Shown: positions 46,470-55,384, counted from the first letter of the stretch. The stretch: 64,000 nucleotides of DNA from Crocosphaera watsonii WH 8501 (GCF_000167195.1 NZ_AADV02000001.1:434001-498000), one strand, 5' to 3'. Numbers and translations are program-made. The notes: generated from the sequence alone by a model not told the origin.

Positions 46470-46667
46470 ATGAACTTGTTATTAGCAACCTCCGGACAAT
46501 TCCCCACCTATTTTGTCATCGTCTATGTTGTAGGTTTCATCGCTGCTGTCACCATTGGCTCTATTGCTTGGTATAATTCAAAACGTCCTGCCGGCTGGGA
46601 AAATGCACAAAAGCCCGATTACATCCCCGATGTAGAATCAGAGGAACCTGCGGATAGTAATTCATAG
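46470..46667 (+). CDS. Small single-helix membrane protein, photosystem II-associated type
   Basis: A 65-residue protein: one membrane helix at residues 13-34 (Y-F-V-I-V-Y-V-V-G-F-I-A-A-V-T-I-G-S-I-A-W-Y) followed by N-S-K-R-P-A-G-W-E-N and an acidic tail. The S-K-R-P-x-G-W-E block is strongly conserved in cyanobacterial proteins; I associate it with Psb35 (Synechocystis Ssl2148), reported with the CP47/Hlip module of photosystem II. The name is from memory and should be checked. Single gene with its own AT-rich upstream region. Confidence 0.7.
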   Translation: MNLLLATSGQFPTYFVIVYVVGFIAAVTIGSIAWYNSKRPAGWENAQKPDYIPDVESEEPADSNS

Positions 46668-46721
46668 ATTAGCGGCTCAAACTTTCTTGAAAAAATATTG
46701 AATAATCCTTGAATTATTATC

Positions 46722-47189
46722 GTGAAGTCTACAAAAATAGATCAGTTATTACAAGACTTGAAAAAAACGGATGAAGTAGCCCGGCAAAGGGCTACCTCTC
46801 AATTGTGGCAACTATGGTTTACACAGAAAGGAGAAATTGGCCGAGAATTGTTGCGGCGATCTCAATCTTTTCTAGACAAGGGAAATTTCCAAAAAGCTGA
46901 AGAGTTACTAACAGAAGCGATCAAAAATTATCCTGATTTTGCTGAAGCTTGGAATCGAAGGGCTGTACTTTATTTCTCCCTGGAAAGGTATGAACAAGCG
47001 AAAAAAGACTGTGAACAGGTGATCCAATTGATACCGTATCATTTTGGGGCTTTACACGGTTTAGGGTTGTGTTTACTAGCCTTGGGAAATTACCAAGATG
47101 CGATCGCAGCCTTTCGTCAAGCGTTAGAGGTACAACCCTATGCTTTAATCAATCAAAAATTGATTTTGGAATGTACGGCACTGCTTTAA
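46722..47189 (+). CDS. Tetratricopeptide-repeat protein
   Basis: A 155-residue cytosolic protein. Three TPR units span residues 48-145 (A-E-E-L-L-T-E-A-I-K-N-Y-P-D-F-A-E-A-W-N, then Y-E-Q-A-K-K-D-C-E-Q-V-I-Q-L, then Y-Q-D-A-I-A-A-F-R-Q-A-L-E-V-Q-P). The first 45 residues are charged and helical. It starts at GTG 46722. TPRs mediate protein contacts; the partner is unknown. Its end overlaps the converging small gene by four bases. Confidence 0.82.
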   Translation: MKSTKIDQLLQDLKKTDEVARQRATSQLWQLWFTQKGEIGRELLRRSQSFLDKGNFQKAEELLTEAIKNYPDFAEAWNRRAVLYFSLERYEQAKKDCEQVIQLIPYHFGALHGLGLCLLALGNYQDAIAAFRQALEVQPYALINQKLILECTALL

Positions 47190-47377
47190 GGTTTTTCTGC
47201 TTCAGGGGGATAATAAAGCTCCTTGTACAATAGCCAACCTGTTTGCTGCTGTACATAAGCATGGGTACTAAGTCCCAGCTTTCGAGCCGTTTGGGCAACT
47301 TCACGATAGTTCATTCCTAGATATTCGCATAACTCTCGTTGACGTAATCCGTGGGAGGGATGATTAGATTGAGTCAT
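47186..47377 (-). CDS. Small conserved protein with helix-turn-helix-like motif
   Basis: A 63-residue protein: L-R-Q-R-E-L-C-E-Y-L-G-M-N-Y-R-E-V-A-Q-T-A-R-K-L (given in short pieces: residues 11-22 and 23-34) looks like a helix-turn-helix, followed by G-W-L-L-Y-K-E-L-Y-Y-P-P. I recall similar short proteins across cyanobacteria, usually hypothetical. It converges with the TPR gene. An IS200/IS605 remnant begins just upstream of its start and may have displaced its promoter. Confidence 0.65.
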   Translation of the reverse strand: MTQSNHPSHGLRQRELCEYLGMNYREVAQTARKLGLSTHAYVQQQTGWLLYKELYYPPEAEKP

Positions 47378-47379
47378 CA

Positions 47380-47749
47380 GAAAATTTGGGTAGAAACCCC
47401 GTCGTTCTACGACGGCTTTGTATTAGAATGTAAATGGCCAAGTACCCACCCGAGACGATGGATTCAGAAAGCCTAACGAGCGAAGTCCAGTTAGACTGGC
47501 TGCGCAGAAAAATCGGTAGACCGGGAAAAGAGGATAGGGCAATGGGTATAAGCATCCCTAGAATCAAAAAACATAAGAACTCTCGTGTTTGAGATTTCAA
47601 CACATAAAAATCGCAGGGCTTGCGGGGATAGTCTGTGGAGCGAACGTAAGGCCATAAAACTCCTTGTGGGTAGAGGCAGTTGCATTGAAGCAGAAACCTA
47701 AATCGTGAGGTTTAGGAATCACCGCCGTTTTACGGCGCGTGAGGATGTC
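47380..47749 (+). mobile_element. TnpB-less IS200/IS605 remnant (PATE-like) with both end hairpins
   Basis: The left hairpin CCGTCGT-TCT-ACGACGG is at 47399-47415. The right hairpin (CACCGCCG / CGGCGCGTG region, 47720-47743) is followed by AGGATGTC. The 47620-47720 part (GGAGCGAACGTAAGGCC ... GTTGCATTGAAGCAGAAAC) resembles the tnpB 3' end and guide-RNA scaffold of cyanobacterial elements, but no tnpB reading frame remains. Size about 370 bp. Its right end lies at the stop codon of hisH. Confidence 0.75.
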
Positions 47750-48383
47750 AATTGATCAAGTTTTTCTGGAGCGTTGCTGCAAAATTGGAAAGAATCTGTA
47801 ATCCATTATCCGATGATTTTTCCGGGTGAAATTGTACCGCCATCAGATTATCACGGGCGATCGCTGCTGTAACTGTTTGGCTCCCATGAGTCACAACAGC
47901 AGCATTAATCTCAGCATCAACGGGATCGACATAATAGGAATGCACAAAATAGACATAGGGATCGGGGGTTAACCCTTGCCATAAAGATAAATTTGCTTGA
48001 GCCAATTGTAACTGATTCCAACCCATGTGGGGTATGGTTAAATTAGGCTCGGATTTGAAACGACGTACCATCCCTTTGATAATGCCTAACCCTGGTTCTT
48101 TCCCTTCTTCTGAACCATCAAAAAGAATCTGTAAACCCAAACAAATACCTAAGAATGGCTTACCTTCAGCGATCGCCTTTTTGATAGGTTCCTCTAAATT
48201 ACGCGATCGTAAATTTTGCACCGCCGGATCGAACGAACCCACTCCGGGCAGAACAATGGCCTCAGCTTCTGCAATATCTTGGGGAGAATTGGTTATTTTT
48301 GGCTGAATTCCTGCTTTTTCTAGCCCCTTACAAGCGGAGTGCAGATTACCCATGTCATAGTCAATAACAGCCAGAAAGCCCAT
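47748..48383 (-). CDS. hisH: Imidazole glycerol phosphate synthase, glutaminase subunit HisH
   Basis: A 211-residue class I glutamine amidotransferase. It supplies ammonia to HisF in histidine synthesis. The start V-I-D-Y-D-M-G-N-L-H-S is diagnostic; nucleophile C81 sits in G-I-C-L-G-L-Q; the H/E pair is in V-Q-F-H-P-E-K-S-S near residue 188; V-H-S-Y-Y-V is the oxyanion-side strand. Full length. The stop codon falls exactly at the junction with the IS remnant (TCA on the plus strand, TC from the element's ATGTC end). No hisF is in this window. Confidence 0.97.
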   Translation of the reverse strand: MGFLAVIDYDMGNLHSACKGLEKAGIQPKITNSPQDIAEAEAIVLPGVGSFDPAVQNLRSRNLEEPIKKAIAEGKPFLGICLGLQILFDGSEEGKEPGLGIIKGMVRRFKSEPNLTIPHMGWNQLQLAQANLSLWQGLTPDPYVYFVHSYYVDPVDAEINAAVVTHGSQTVTAAIARDNLMAVQFHPEKSSDNGLQILSNFAATLQKNLIN

Positions 48384-48429
48384 AAATATTCCTTGTGATT
48401 AATCTTTCCTATCTACCATCATAACCTGA

Positions 48430-49840
48430 TTGAGTTCTGCTTCATGAAACCTAGACAAACCTAGACAGGCTTGATGTTCAATTCCTGCTTCAACCAAGGG
48501 AGACGGCTCCTTCTTGTCCACAGACGTTCACCCTTCGACTTCTAGAGACTTCGCTCAGGACAAGTCGCTCTGGGTTTACCGATAAGCCATCGGCATTGTT
48601 TGTCCAATTTTCGAGATTAATTGACGCATTTAAGTCCCTATCCATAACTTGACCACAATTTTGACAGTGATAAACCCTTTCACATAAGGGCATATCTTGT
48701 ATATTTCCACACACGGAACAAGTTTTTGAACTGGGAAACCACCTATCTACTATAGTTAGCAAAAAACCAAAACATTCTTGTTTATAACTCAATAATTCTC
48801 GAAAACGATATAATCCTAAATTAAATAAGGCATCAGATAATTTGTGGTTAGCCATCATGCCTTTAACGTTTAAGTCCTCTACGAGAATATGTTGATAAGT
48901 TTTAGCTAATAATGTGGTGGTTTTTTGCAGAAAATCTTCTCGAATGTTGCTTATTCTTTTATGCTTTTTTCTTAGTTTCTGGTAATATTTAACCGCATTT
49001 TTAGATGCTTCTATTCCAGAACGACGGTTGGTGAGCATCCTTATTCCTGTTTCTCCACTGTATCTTTCCTAGCTTGGTTTTCGCTTTTTTTATGGAAGAT
49101 GGAGATTCAAAGGTGTTTCCGTCACTAAGAGTAGCAAAAGTTTTTATTCCTAAATCAATTCCTACTTTTTTATAGCTGTGTTTCATCTCAGGTATATAAG
49201 ATGCTGAAACAGCAAAACTTACATACCATTTCCCTGCTTCTCTCGAGATAGTAAAGGTTTGAGAAACACAGTTATAAGGGATGCTTTCTTTTAAGGAGAA
49301 AGTTCCCAAGGTAGGAATTTTTATCTTTTTTCCCTCCTGGACTAATACCTTGCCATGAGAACTATCTACTGTAAAACTACAGTTATGTTTCTTCTTTTTA
49401 AAACGAAGTAAGTCTGCTTTTATTTTAGGCTCTCTCCAACGAGAAAATGCTTTTTTCAAGTCTCTAAACGCATTCTGATAGATGCGAGATGAATATTTAT
49501 TTGTCCATAAATATTCTGTCTGCTTTTTAGTAATGTTTGTAAAGACTTTCTTGATAGCATCTAACCGTTTTGAGTCACTGCCACAAATTTCGGGAATATC
49601 CCAGGTGGATTTTAGTAAAGATAGTCCATGATTGTACACAAAGCGAGAGAAGCCAGCACAGCCAGCAAAAAAGCTCTTTTCTTGATTATTTAGCTTTAAT
49701 TCCCTTTTGATTGCGTACATATATGAATAGTGTTTATCTTATATTTTATTATATCTGAATAAATGCTCTATTGAATTGACAATTTTCGTGGAGCGGACGA
49801 GATATCCTAGACATTATGTACAGGTATGTCTAGGATTGTA
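48430..49840 (-). mobile_element. IS200/IS605-group element with frameshifted tnpB
   Basis: The right end is near 48430-48500, with TTGAAGCAGGAATTGAACATC as in related elements. The left end hairpin (CCTAGACAT...ATGTCTAGG) is at 49807-49835 and is bracketed by GTACAGG repeats. CTAGACA motifs recur near 48450-48470. Ends are approximate. No tnpA. Confidence 0.7.
48490..49720 (-). pseudogene. tnpB: tnpB with one central frameshift
   Basis: Two overlapping pieces. The N-terminal part, 49001-49720 (M-Y-A-I-K-R-E-L-K-L-N), holds V-G-I-D-L-G-I-K-T-F-A-T-L-S-D-G, the first RuvC Asp. The frame is lost near 49020-49045, around R-N-R-N-K. The C-terminal part, 48490-49038, continues N-R-R-S-G-I-E-A-S-K-N-A with I-L-V-E-D-L-N-V-K-G-M, the zinc ribbon C-S-V-C...C-Q-N-C, and M-D-R-D-L-N-A-S. 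A full protein would be about 400 residues. It is a distinct subgroup from the copies at 11135 and 56751. Confidence 0.85.
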
Positions 49841-49875
49841 CAGGTTTTTGTCTTCTAGAAGAAACTCACAGCTTT

Positions 49876-50919
49876 TTAGGTTTGGGTTGTAACGAAACGC
49901 CTAATTTCATCTGTTTTGAAACCAATAGCCATCGGTCGTCTAATTTGAGGCAATACTTCTACATCATATAATTCTTCTACTACTCCTTCAATACGTAAGG
50001 AATGGACAATATCTCCTGTTCTTAAATCAATAATGAGTAATCCACAACGAGGATTGGCTTTTTTCTCTTTTAAACGTTCGTCTAAAGGCAACCCATGAAA
50101 GGTTTTATTGTGTCTAGGTTCAGATATTCCCACCACAGCGAAATCGTTGTACAAGGAAAATCCTCGTAAATAACCAGGACAAAAAGTAACGGGGTTAAAT
50201 TTACCTGTTTCTTTTTCAATAAATCCTAATTCACCAGTTCCTGAGTTTAAAATCCATAATTTTTCTTGATACCATCGAGGAGAATGAGGCATAGATAATC
50301 CTTCTGCAATGATTTCATTATTGGTAATATCCATGACACAACCCCCGTTAATACGATGTTCTCGCCACCCGTCAGCAACATCAGATTGGCTTACCATTGT
50401 TACAGAATAAGGTTTTCCCTCTCTCATAGCTAAACCGTTAAGATGACAGCGATCTTCGGCCGCTAATTTAGAGATAAAAGGGGGTTTCCAAAGGGGTTTA
50501 AAACTATGGGTTTCGCTCACTGTTGCTAAACAACTAAAGAGGGTATTAATAAAGACCGGTTTTTTATTGTTCTGAGCTACTCTAATATCATGAATATCAA
50601 GATTCCCTGTTACGTATGATAATTGGGGTAGATAAATAGCATCATAGTTGTTGTAAATTTGTCCTTTTTCTAAGGTATTTTCAAATCGCCATAGTTGATA
50701 GAGGGTACTAACATATAAACTATTGTCGTCAAGACATAAACCCATACAACGATCTAGGATTCGTTCAAAGACTGATAGTTTTCCATCCGGTTGTAATCCA
50801 ATAAAAAATATTTTTCCTGCTTGATAAGTGGTAAAAACAAGGCTTACTTTTTGCTCATATAACCAGGATGTAAATTGACGGGAGGCTGTAATTTCTAGAT
50901 TTGGTTTTGCTTGATTCAT
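49876..50919 (-). CDS. TIGR03032-family beta-propeller-like protein
   Basis: A 347-residue protein of a family known as TIGR03032/DUF4915. Features: S-R-Q-F-x-x-W-L-Y-E-Q near residue 14, T-Y-Q-A-G-K-I-F near 31, the central H-L-N-G-L-A-M-R-E-G-K-P-Y near 158, D-V-A-D-G-W-R-E near 181, and S-M-P-H-S-P-R-W near 209, followed by L-W-I-L-N-S-G-T-G-E-L. The repeating strands suggest a propeller. No signal peptide. In other bacteria such genes occur with TPR/glycosyltransferase or calcium-binding genes; the function is unknown. Intact, and adjacent to the prophage remnant. Confidence 0.82.
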   Translation of the reverse strand: MNQAKPNLEITASRQFTSWLYEQKVSLVFTTYQAGKIFFIGLQPDGKLSVFERILDRCMGLCLDDNSLYVSTLYQLWRFENTLEKGQIYNNYDAIYLPQLSYVTGNLDIHDIRVAQNNKKPVFINTLFSCLATVSETHSFKPLWKPPFISKLAAEDRCHLNGLAMREGKPYSVTMVSQSDVADGWREHRINGGCVMDITNNEIIAEGLSMPHSPRWYQEKLWILNSGTGELGFIEKETGKFNPVTFCPGYLRGFSLYNDFAVVGISEPRHNKTFHGLPLDERLKEKKANPRCGLLIIDLRTGDIVHSLRIEGVVEELYDVEVLPQIRRPMAIGFKTDEIRRFVTTQT

Positions 50920-51121
50920 TGTGGTTAAAATCTTTGATGAGCGATGGGGTTAGGGTTACTAACTGTAAGTAGTAATCTATGATAATTTAGTATTATCTAT
51001 GATTTTCTGCTCTAATCCTCTGACTAGCTCCCTTAATACATCACTTTGGGTGCGCTCCTCTTGCTGGCAAAACCTTTTTAGTATTAAATGTTCTTTCTTA
51101 GAAACGTTGACATTTAGTCTA

Positions 51122-52498
51122 GTGCAGCTTAGCAAAAATAATCCACCAGTCACTTATGATCTTTAAAGCCCTTAAATTTCCAAACGAACGGCTTAGCAAA
51201 ATGTTGATTAAAGTAATCAATAAAATTGGGAATTTTTTGGGATAGTTCTTCAGTTGAACGGACAGTAATTCTTTTGAGTAAACGCCTGACTAAGATCGAA
51301 AACCAACACTCAATTTGATTAAGCCACGATGTATGTTTGGGAATATAAACAAAGCGAATTCGATGAGATTCATCTGAAAAAAATCTGCTCTGCTGTCCAT
51401 AGATTGCAAAATCCCCTCCTTTCCTTTTCTCCCCAAATCAATAGTAATTCCACAGCTTTCTGCTACTAATTTGACTAAGCTTTCCGATTTATGAGTGTTG
51501 AGTTTATCTACAATAAAAATCCATTCTGCTTTTTCATCAATCTTAATCGTTCTCTGGATATGTTCAGAAAAATCTTGTTCTGTTCTTGTCGGTCCAATAG
51601 AGGGACTAACAACTTTTCCTCTTGCCACATCCCAGTTCGCAATCAAGCTTAAAGTTCCGTGTCTTTCATATTCAAATTCGATTTTTTCTACTTGTTTAGG
51701 CTTGATTCTTTTGTTCGGAAATAATCTCTCAAGAGCTTGAATCCCTGTCATTTCATCTGTACTAATTAAATGAATTCCTTGTTCTAACAAAGTTTTAGCT
51801 TCTTGATGAAGTTCACAGATATATTTGACTTGCTTTTTAAATTTTAAGGGATCATCAATTTTGGCATTTAACCAGTAACGAACGAGATGTGGTTGTAATG
51901 TCGCTTCTTTTTAAAAAACGCCCCACACTACGGGGGGAAATCTTTTCGACAATTCCTCTTTTTATGGCTTCATCCGCCAACTCTGAAGGTGTCCAATGGC
52001 TCACTGGTCTGTCTGATTTTTCACATTCTTCACAAGCGATCGCTACAATCTGGACTACTTGTTCGACCGTAAAGGATTTTGTTGTTCCAGGTCTTGGGCG
52101 ATCGCTTAAAATTCCTTTGATCAAGACCATTAATGCTTTCTCCGTTACCTGTTGTTCTTCGGCGGCACTCAGTTTTTCTCTCTCCTCAAACCATCGCGAT
52201 CGCCACTGACGCACTTGTACTCGGTCTAATTCTAATCTTCGACTAATCGAACTATTGCTCTCTCCTGATGCTGCGGCTAAGATTAGCTTGGCTCGTCTAA
52301 CAAGGCGATAGAGGTTTGTTGTCCCTCTCACTATTTGTTGGAGTACTGTTTTCTGTAGGTTGGAGAGGTTAATTGGCAATGCTTTTATCATGGACATCAA
52401 CTTCGAGATTCTTCCGTTAGTTTCATTGAAACACATTGTCGTGGCTAGTCACGAAAGTTTCTGTAAAAATCTGGTGGATTACTTTCGCCAAGCTGCAC
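51122..52498 (-). mobile_element. IS630-like element, copy 3 (1377 bp)
   Basis: Flanked by TA (51120-51121 and 52499-52500). Both terminal repeats are complete (GTGCAGCTTRGC...). Inserted in the coiled-coil/ribbon-helix-helix gene. The element length equals that of copy 1. Confidence 0.92.
51164..52436 (-). pseudogene. IS630-like transposase, copy 3, second frame disrupted
   Basis: The first frame (51855-52436, 193 residues) is intact and differs from copy 2 by few residues. The second frame carries a one-base change in the T-run near 51377 (seven T then C, where copy 2 has six T then ATC), which throws the frame off before the catalytic Glu (N-Q-I-E-C-W). So the DDE triad is incomplete. Confidence 0.88.
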
Positions 52499-53061
52499 TA
52501 GGGACAATAACACCCTTGCTAGTAGCAACCTCAGATAAGTGATTATCCAATGAAGCATTAAAAGCTTTGTTTTCACTTTCTTGTAATTTAGATGTCAATT
52601 CTTCCATTTGAGCTTTGAGGATTGACATCTCATCGGTTGGCTTATTATCTTTCTTTGGTTCTTCTTTCTGAGGAGGAGGCTCGGTGATAGCTGCTTCAAT
52701 GGGGGCTAAAGAACCATCGACATATTCTTTCACTGAGGACTGTAAATCAGTGAGGAGTGGTTTAATTGCTGATAATACTTCTTTTAGAAACCCTTCTTTA
52801 TCGAATTCCATATATAGAAAAATGCCTTAGTAGTGTAATTTCACTAAGGCAATTGTCCTAATTTAGTAAGGTCTTTATAATAATGATAAGTAAATTTAAT
52901 TAATAATATATTGATACTGTGTGAGATATCGGTTACTATATAAGAGTAGTCAATCACAAAGAGGTCAAACACCATGTCCTCTTTGGGTTTTGTCAACCAA
53001 CAAAAAATAGGGAGGAACAGCCAAGCTGCTCTCCCTAACTACAAATGTATCTATTTCCATT

Positions 53062-53466
53062 ATGCTACAAAACAAAGATTTTCAACCCACTCAAGGGTTG
53101 CAACCATATGCTATGTGCGCTGATTGTCCGATGTTCTCTGACTTCCAGGACTCACGCAATCGAGGGTGGTGCAGTGCGTTTGAAAAACTGGCAAGGACTC
53201 ACCATCCCCGTACCAATAGCTGCGAATTTGCCATCAAGGAGTACGAAGAACAGAACTCTATTGAAGTGGCTGTAACTCTGTGTAGCCACGAGTTAGACAT
53301 TGATGACGATGGGGCTATTTTTCCCAAGGAAGAAAGGATTATTTCCTTGTTTGTAGAGGAAATTACCAAAAAAGCAGTCTATGAAGCTTTTGAAGCACAT
53401 CAACACGATTTTCCTGGATTCTATATCCTTGCTTATCATCGCTGTTATCCTGATGCCGAATTCTAG
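53062..53466 (+). CDS. Cysteine-rich hypothetical protein of the prophage region
   Basis: A 134-residue acidic protein. The N-terminal half has C-A-D-C-P-M-F near residue 19, R-G-W-C-S-A-F near 34 and N-S-C-E-F near 51, a spacing that suggests a bound metal ion or Fe-S cluster. The second half is helical (V-E-E-I-T-K-K-A-V-Y-E-A-F-E-A). I recall similar short proteins encoded on cyanobacterial plasmids and phages but no function. ATG 53062 was preferred because the cysteine pattern follows closely. It stands between the split regulator and a block of repeated hairpins. Confidence 0.65.
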   Translation: MLQNKDFQPTQGLQPYAMCADCPMFSDFQDSRNRGWCSAFEKLARTHHPRTNSCEFAIKEYEEQNSIEVAVTLCSHELDIDDDGAIFPKEERIISLFVEEITKKAVYEAFEAHQHDFPGFYILAYHRCYPDAEF

Positions 53467-53605
53467 GCAATGAAAAAATCGAACCCCCCCTACCACTGGG
53501 GGAATTGTAAATCAAGGGGGAATTGAAACTCTGTAACCCAATCAGCGTAAGGGATACAGAGATTTTTTTACTTAGAAGTGGACACGCTGTAACCCGCATT
53601 CTCTC

Positions 53606-53667
53606 GTGTCCACTTCTCAAGGATATCAAGCCCCTTACTATATAGTAGCCCCAAGAGAAGTGGACAC
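53606..53667. repeat. Hairpin unit, inverted copy of the 115-bp leader core
   Basis: Contains GTGTCCACTTCT and AGAAGTGGACAC at its two ends, and its middle (CAAGCCCCTTACTATATAG) is the reverse complement of the centre of the 115-bp repeats at 53736 and 55385. A further AGAAGTGGACAC lies at 53574-53585. Confidence 0.85.
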
Positions 53668-53735
53668 ACAGTTATAAATTTTCTCTGTAATTGGTTATGT
53701 GTACACTATATATCACTGAAACTGTCTCAAACACT

Positions 53736-53850
53736 GATGATATATACGTTACACCGTGTCCACTTCTTTTCATCGTGCTATATAGTAAGGGGCTTCATAT
53801 CAAGTAGAAGTGGACACGGTGTTATTGGATATTTGCCCTTGTGTATTGAC
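53736..53850 (+). promoter_or_regulatory. 115-bp repeated leader, copy 1
   Basis: Only three mismatches from copy 2 at 55385-55499. It contains arms ACACCGTGTCCACTTCT and AGAAGTGGACACGGTGT (17 bp, perfect) separated by about 34 bases, and ends TGTATTGAC 13 bases before an ATG. Repetition of a whole block at the same distance from two start codons argues for a control element such as a phage promoter, operator or RNA hairpin. Confidence 0.75.
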
Positions 53851-53863
53851 ATTTATGATTTAT

Positions 53864-54094
53864 ATGTATAAGACCAAGATTAACGGTGTCACTTGTGAAC
53901 TAAGAGAACCTATTATCAAAGACCTTCTATTTATCGGTGATAAGATTGATACTCTAGGTAAATCAAGGGTCTCCGATATTCAATCAGCATTGTTGCTATT
54001 TTCTTGTCTCTGTGTTAAATGGGGCAACAAAGATGGTACCACCATTGAGGAGTTAGAAGCGTTGCCCCTTAATGCTTTTAAGGAGTGTCACTAG
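53864..54094 (+). CDS. Small phage protein, tail-assembly-chaperone-like
   Basis: About 76 residues starting at ATG 53864 (a longer reading from GTG 53810 runs through the repeated leader and is unlikely). I-N-G-V-T-C-E-L-R-E-P-I-I-K-D-L near residue 6 and E-E-L-E-A-L-P-L-N-A-F-K-E near the end look like phage tail assembly chaperones (K-E-Y-x-L-R-E-P-T ... L-x-x-L-x-x-x-D-F). Immediately upstream of the terminase gene. The assignment is by pattern only. Confidence 0.5.
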   Translation: MYKTKINGVTCELREPIIKDLLFIGDKIDTLGKSRVSDIQSALLLFSCLCVKWGNKDGTTIEELEALPLNAFKECH

Positions 54095-54103
54095 TTAGAG
54101 ATA

Positions 54104-54827
54104 ATGTTTAATTTTGATGCTTCATTACATAAATCACAGTTAGAAGTGTTTAATGACCCTCAGAAATTTCAAGTTTTAGTTTGTGGTCGGAGGTTTGGTA
54201 AATCACATTTACAGGTTACAAAGCACGTTATCGATTGTTTAATGTTCCCTAAGCTAATGCCTGGATACAACGTTAAACAACAAACTATGGAAACGGCTGT
54301 ACTTGTAGGTATGCCAACCTTGAAACAAGCCCGTAAGATTTTATGGAAACCACTGGTTAAAACACTGGAAAATTGCCCTTATGTTGACAAAATATCTCGT
54401 AGCGATTATACTATAAGGTTTAAAGGTAATAGACCCGATATCATACTCGCAGGCCTTAATGACAATGCTGGGGATAGAGCAAGGGGCCTTAAACTATGGC
54501 GTGTGTGCATCGATGAAGTTCAAGACGTAAGGCCTTCAGTTATTGACGCTGTAATCATACCTGCAATGGCTGACACACCCCACTCAAGAGCTTTATTTAC
54601 TGGTACTCCCAAAGGTAAAAATAATCATCTATACAACCTATTTACAATGGAAAGGGATAATGATGATTGGAAGTCTTATAACTTCCCCACATGGACTAAT
54701 CCTTTGATATCAAAGGATGAAGTAGAGAGAGCAAGAAAACGACTATCACCTCGTTTATTTTCCCAAGAGTTTGAAGCACAGTGGAAAGAATCCCCCGTTA
54801 AACTGCGTTGTAACGGGGGAGTATGTC
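54104..54827 (+). pseudogene. Phage terminase large subunit, ATPase half only
   Basis: About 228 residues of the packaging ATPase. Walker A-like G28-R-R-F-G-K-S34, Walker B C-I-D-E near residues 135-138 and the coupling motif F-T-G-T-P-K-G near 165 are present. After Q-E-F-E-A-Q-W-K-E the sequence enters the right end of an IS200/IS605-type element, so the nuclease domain (normally about 200 further residues) is gone. The stop at 54836-54838 is inside or next to the element. Terminase marks this region as a degraded tailed-phage prophage. Confidence 0.85.
54784..54827 (+). mobile_element. Solo right end of an IS200/IS605-type element
   Basis: A hairpin CCCCCGTT/AACGGGGG with a 12-base loop, followed by AGTATGTC. 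It is preceded by AAAGAAT as in the element ending at 12491 (TTAGAAT). No left end or tnpB remains; the terminase gene is cut here, which suggests a deletion from inside terminase to this end. Confidence 0.7.
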
Positions 54828-55137
54828 AATTCTTGTAGCCTCTATCGCTGGAAAAAATGACAATGAGATTGAGGTATCAGGGCTTAATGAATTTGACCTT
54901 GATATAGTAACATCTACCTTGGAGAATGCAGAGAAAGTTACTAAGGTAGATAAAAACTTGACGGAAACTGCTAAGAAACTATACTGGAAGTCAGTAGCTA
55001 AAACTATAATTCCTGATTTATCCAATGAAGATGAGGAAACTATTAACATAGAGTACGAGTTTTTCTCATTTTCTGACGCTCTCGAAAAGCCCTCTGCTTC
55101 TCAGAATTCCAACGATGACCCTCAACAGTCTTCTTAG
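54823..55137 (+). pseudogene. 3' remnant of an unrecognised phage gene
   Basis: The frame starts at the ATG within the element's end (ATGTC) and reads 104 acidic residues (N-D-N-E-I-E-V-S-G-L-N-E-F-D-L-D). The body is helical and asparagine/serine-rich at the end. It is probably the C-terminal part of a gene truncated by the same event that removed the terminase nuclease domain. Not recognised. Confidence 0.45.
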
Positions 55138-55312
55138 GATAACAATGACTGCAACAACCTATATATTTGGTACCCGTCTCAATGCAAGTAACTTCTCTGA
55201 GGCGGTTTTTACTACTCTTCATTACAGCGTCACAAAATGAGCAAGTAGGCAATTCAATCCCATCTTTTAATCGTTCTCTATAAGCTCTAGTATATTCCTT
55301 GCTAGTTTTCAT
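55043..55312 (-). CDS. Small cysteine-rich basic protein, phage region
   Basis: About 89 residues from the ATG at 55312 (M-K-T-S-K-E-Y-T-R-A-Y-R-E-R). Cysteines occur as C-S-F-C near residue 24 and C-C-S-H-C-Y near 53, with R-A-F-R-E-R-Q-K near the end, the look of a small zinc-ribbon DNA-binding protein. It overlaps the end of the opposite-strand remnant by 95 bases. Similar S-x-E-Y-x-R-x-Y-R-E-R starts occur in phage-encoded short proteins; function unknown. Confidence 0.5.
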   Translation of the reverse strand: MKTSKEYTRAYRERLKDGIELPTCSFCDAVMKSSKNRLREVTCIETGTKYIGCCSHCYPKKTVEGHRWNSEKQRAFRERQKMRKTRTLC

Positions 55313-55384
55313 AGTAAATATCTCCAATGTAATTTAGTCTATGTAACTATTATATCACAGTACATCAAAAGTGGCATCAACCCC

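Larger units (their letters stand above)
50977..52811 (-). pseudogene. Phage-region gene (coiled coil + ribbon-helix-helix) split by IS630-like copy 3
   Basis: The N-terminal part is 52811-52501 (residues 1-103) and the C-terminal part 51121-50977. Removing the element and one TA joins V-I-V-P to R-L-N-V-N-V-S in frame, giving 151 residues. Residues 1-100 are acidic with a proline-rich break (P-P-P-Q-K-E-E-P-K) and a coiled coil (M-S-I-L-K-A-Q-M-E-E-L-T-S-K-L-Q-E). Residues 105-145 (N-V-S-K-K-E-H-L-I-L-K-R-F-C-Q-Q, then T-Q-S-D-V-L-R-E-L-V-R-G-L) read as a ribbon-helix-helix DNA-binding domain. It might be a phage or plasmid regulator; unproven. Confidence 0.7.

Noticed and set aside
52360-52542. 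Short forward frame at the end of IS630-like copy 3
   Set aside because: It is a shadow of the transposase first frame and the terminal repeat.
53810-53863. Longer start (GTG 53810) for the small gene before terminase
   Set aside because: It would translate the repeated 115-bp leader, which is also found before an unrelated gene.
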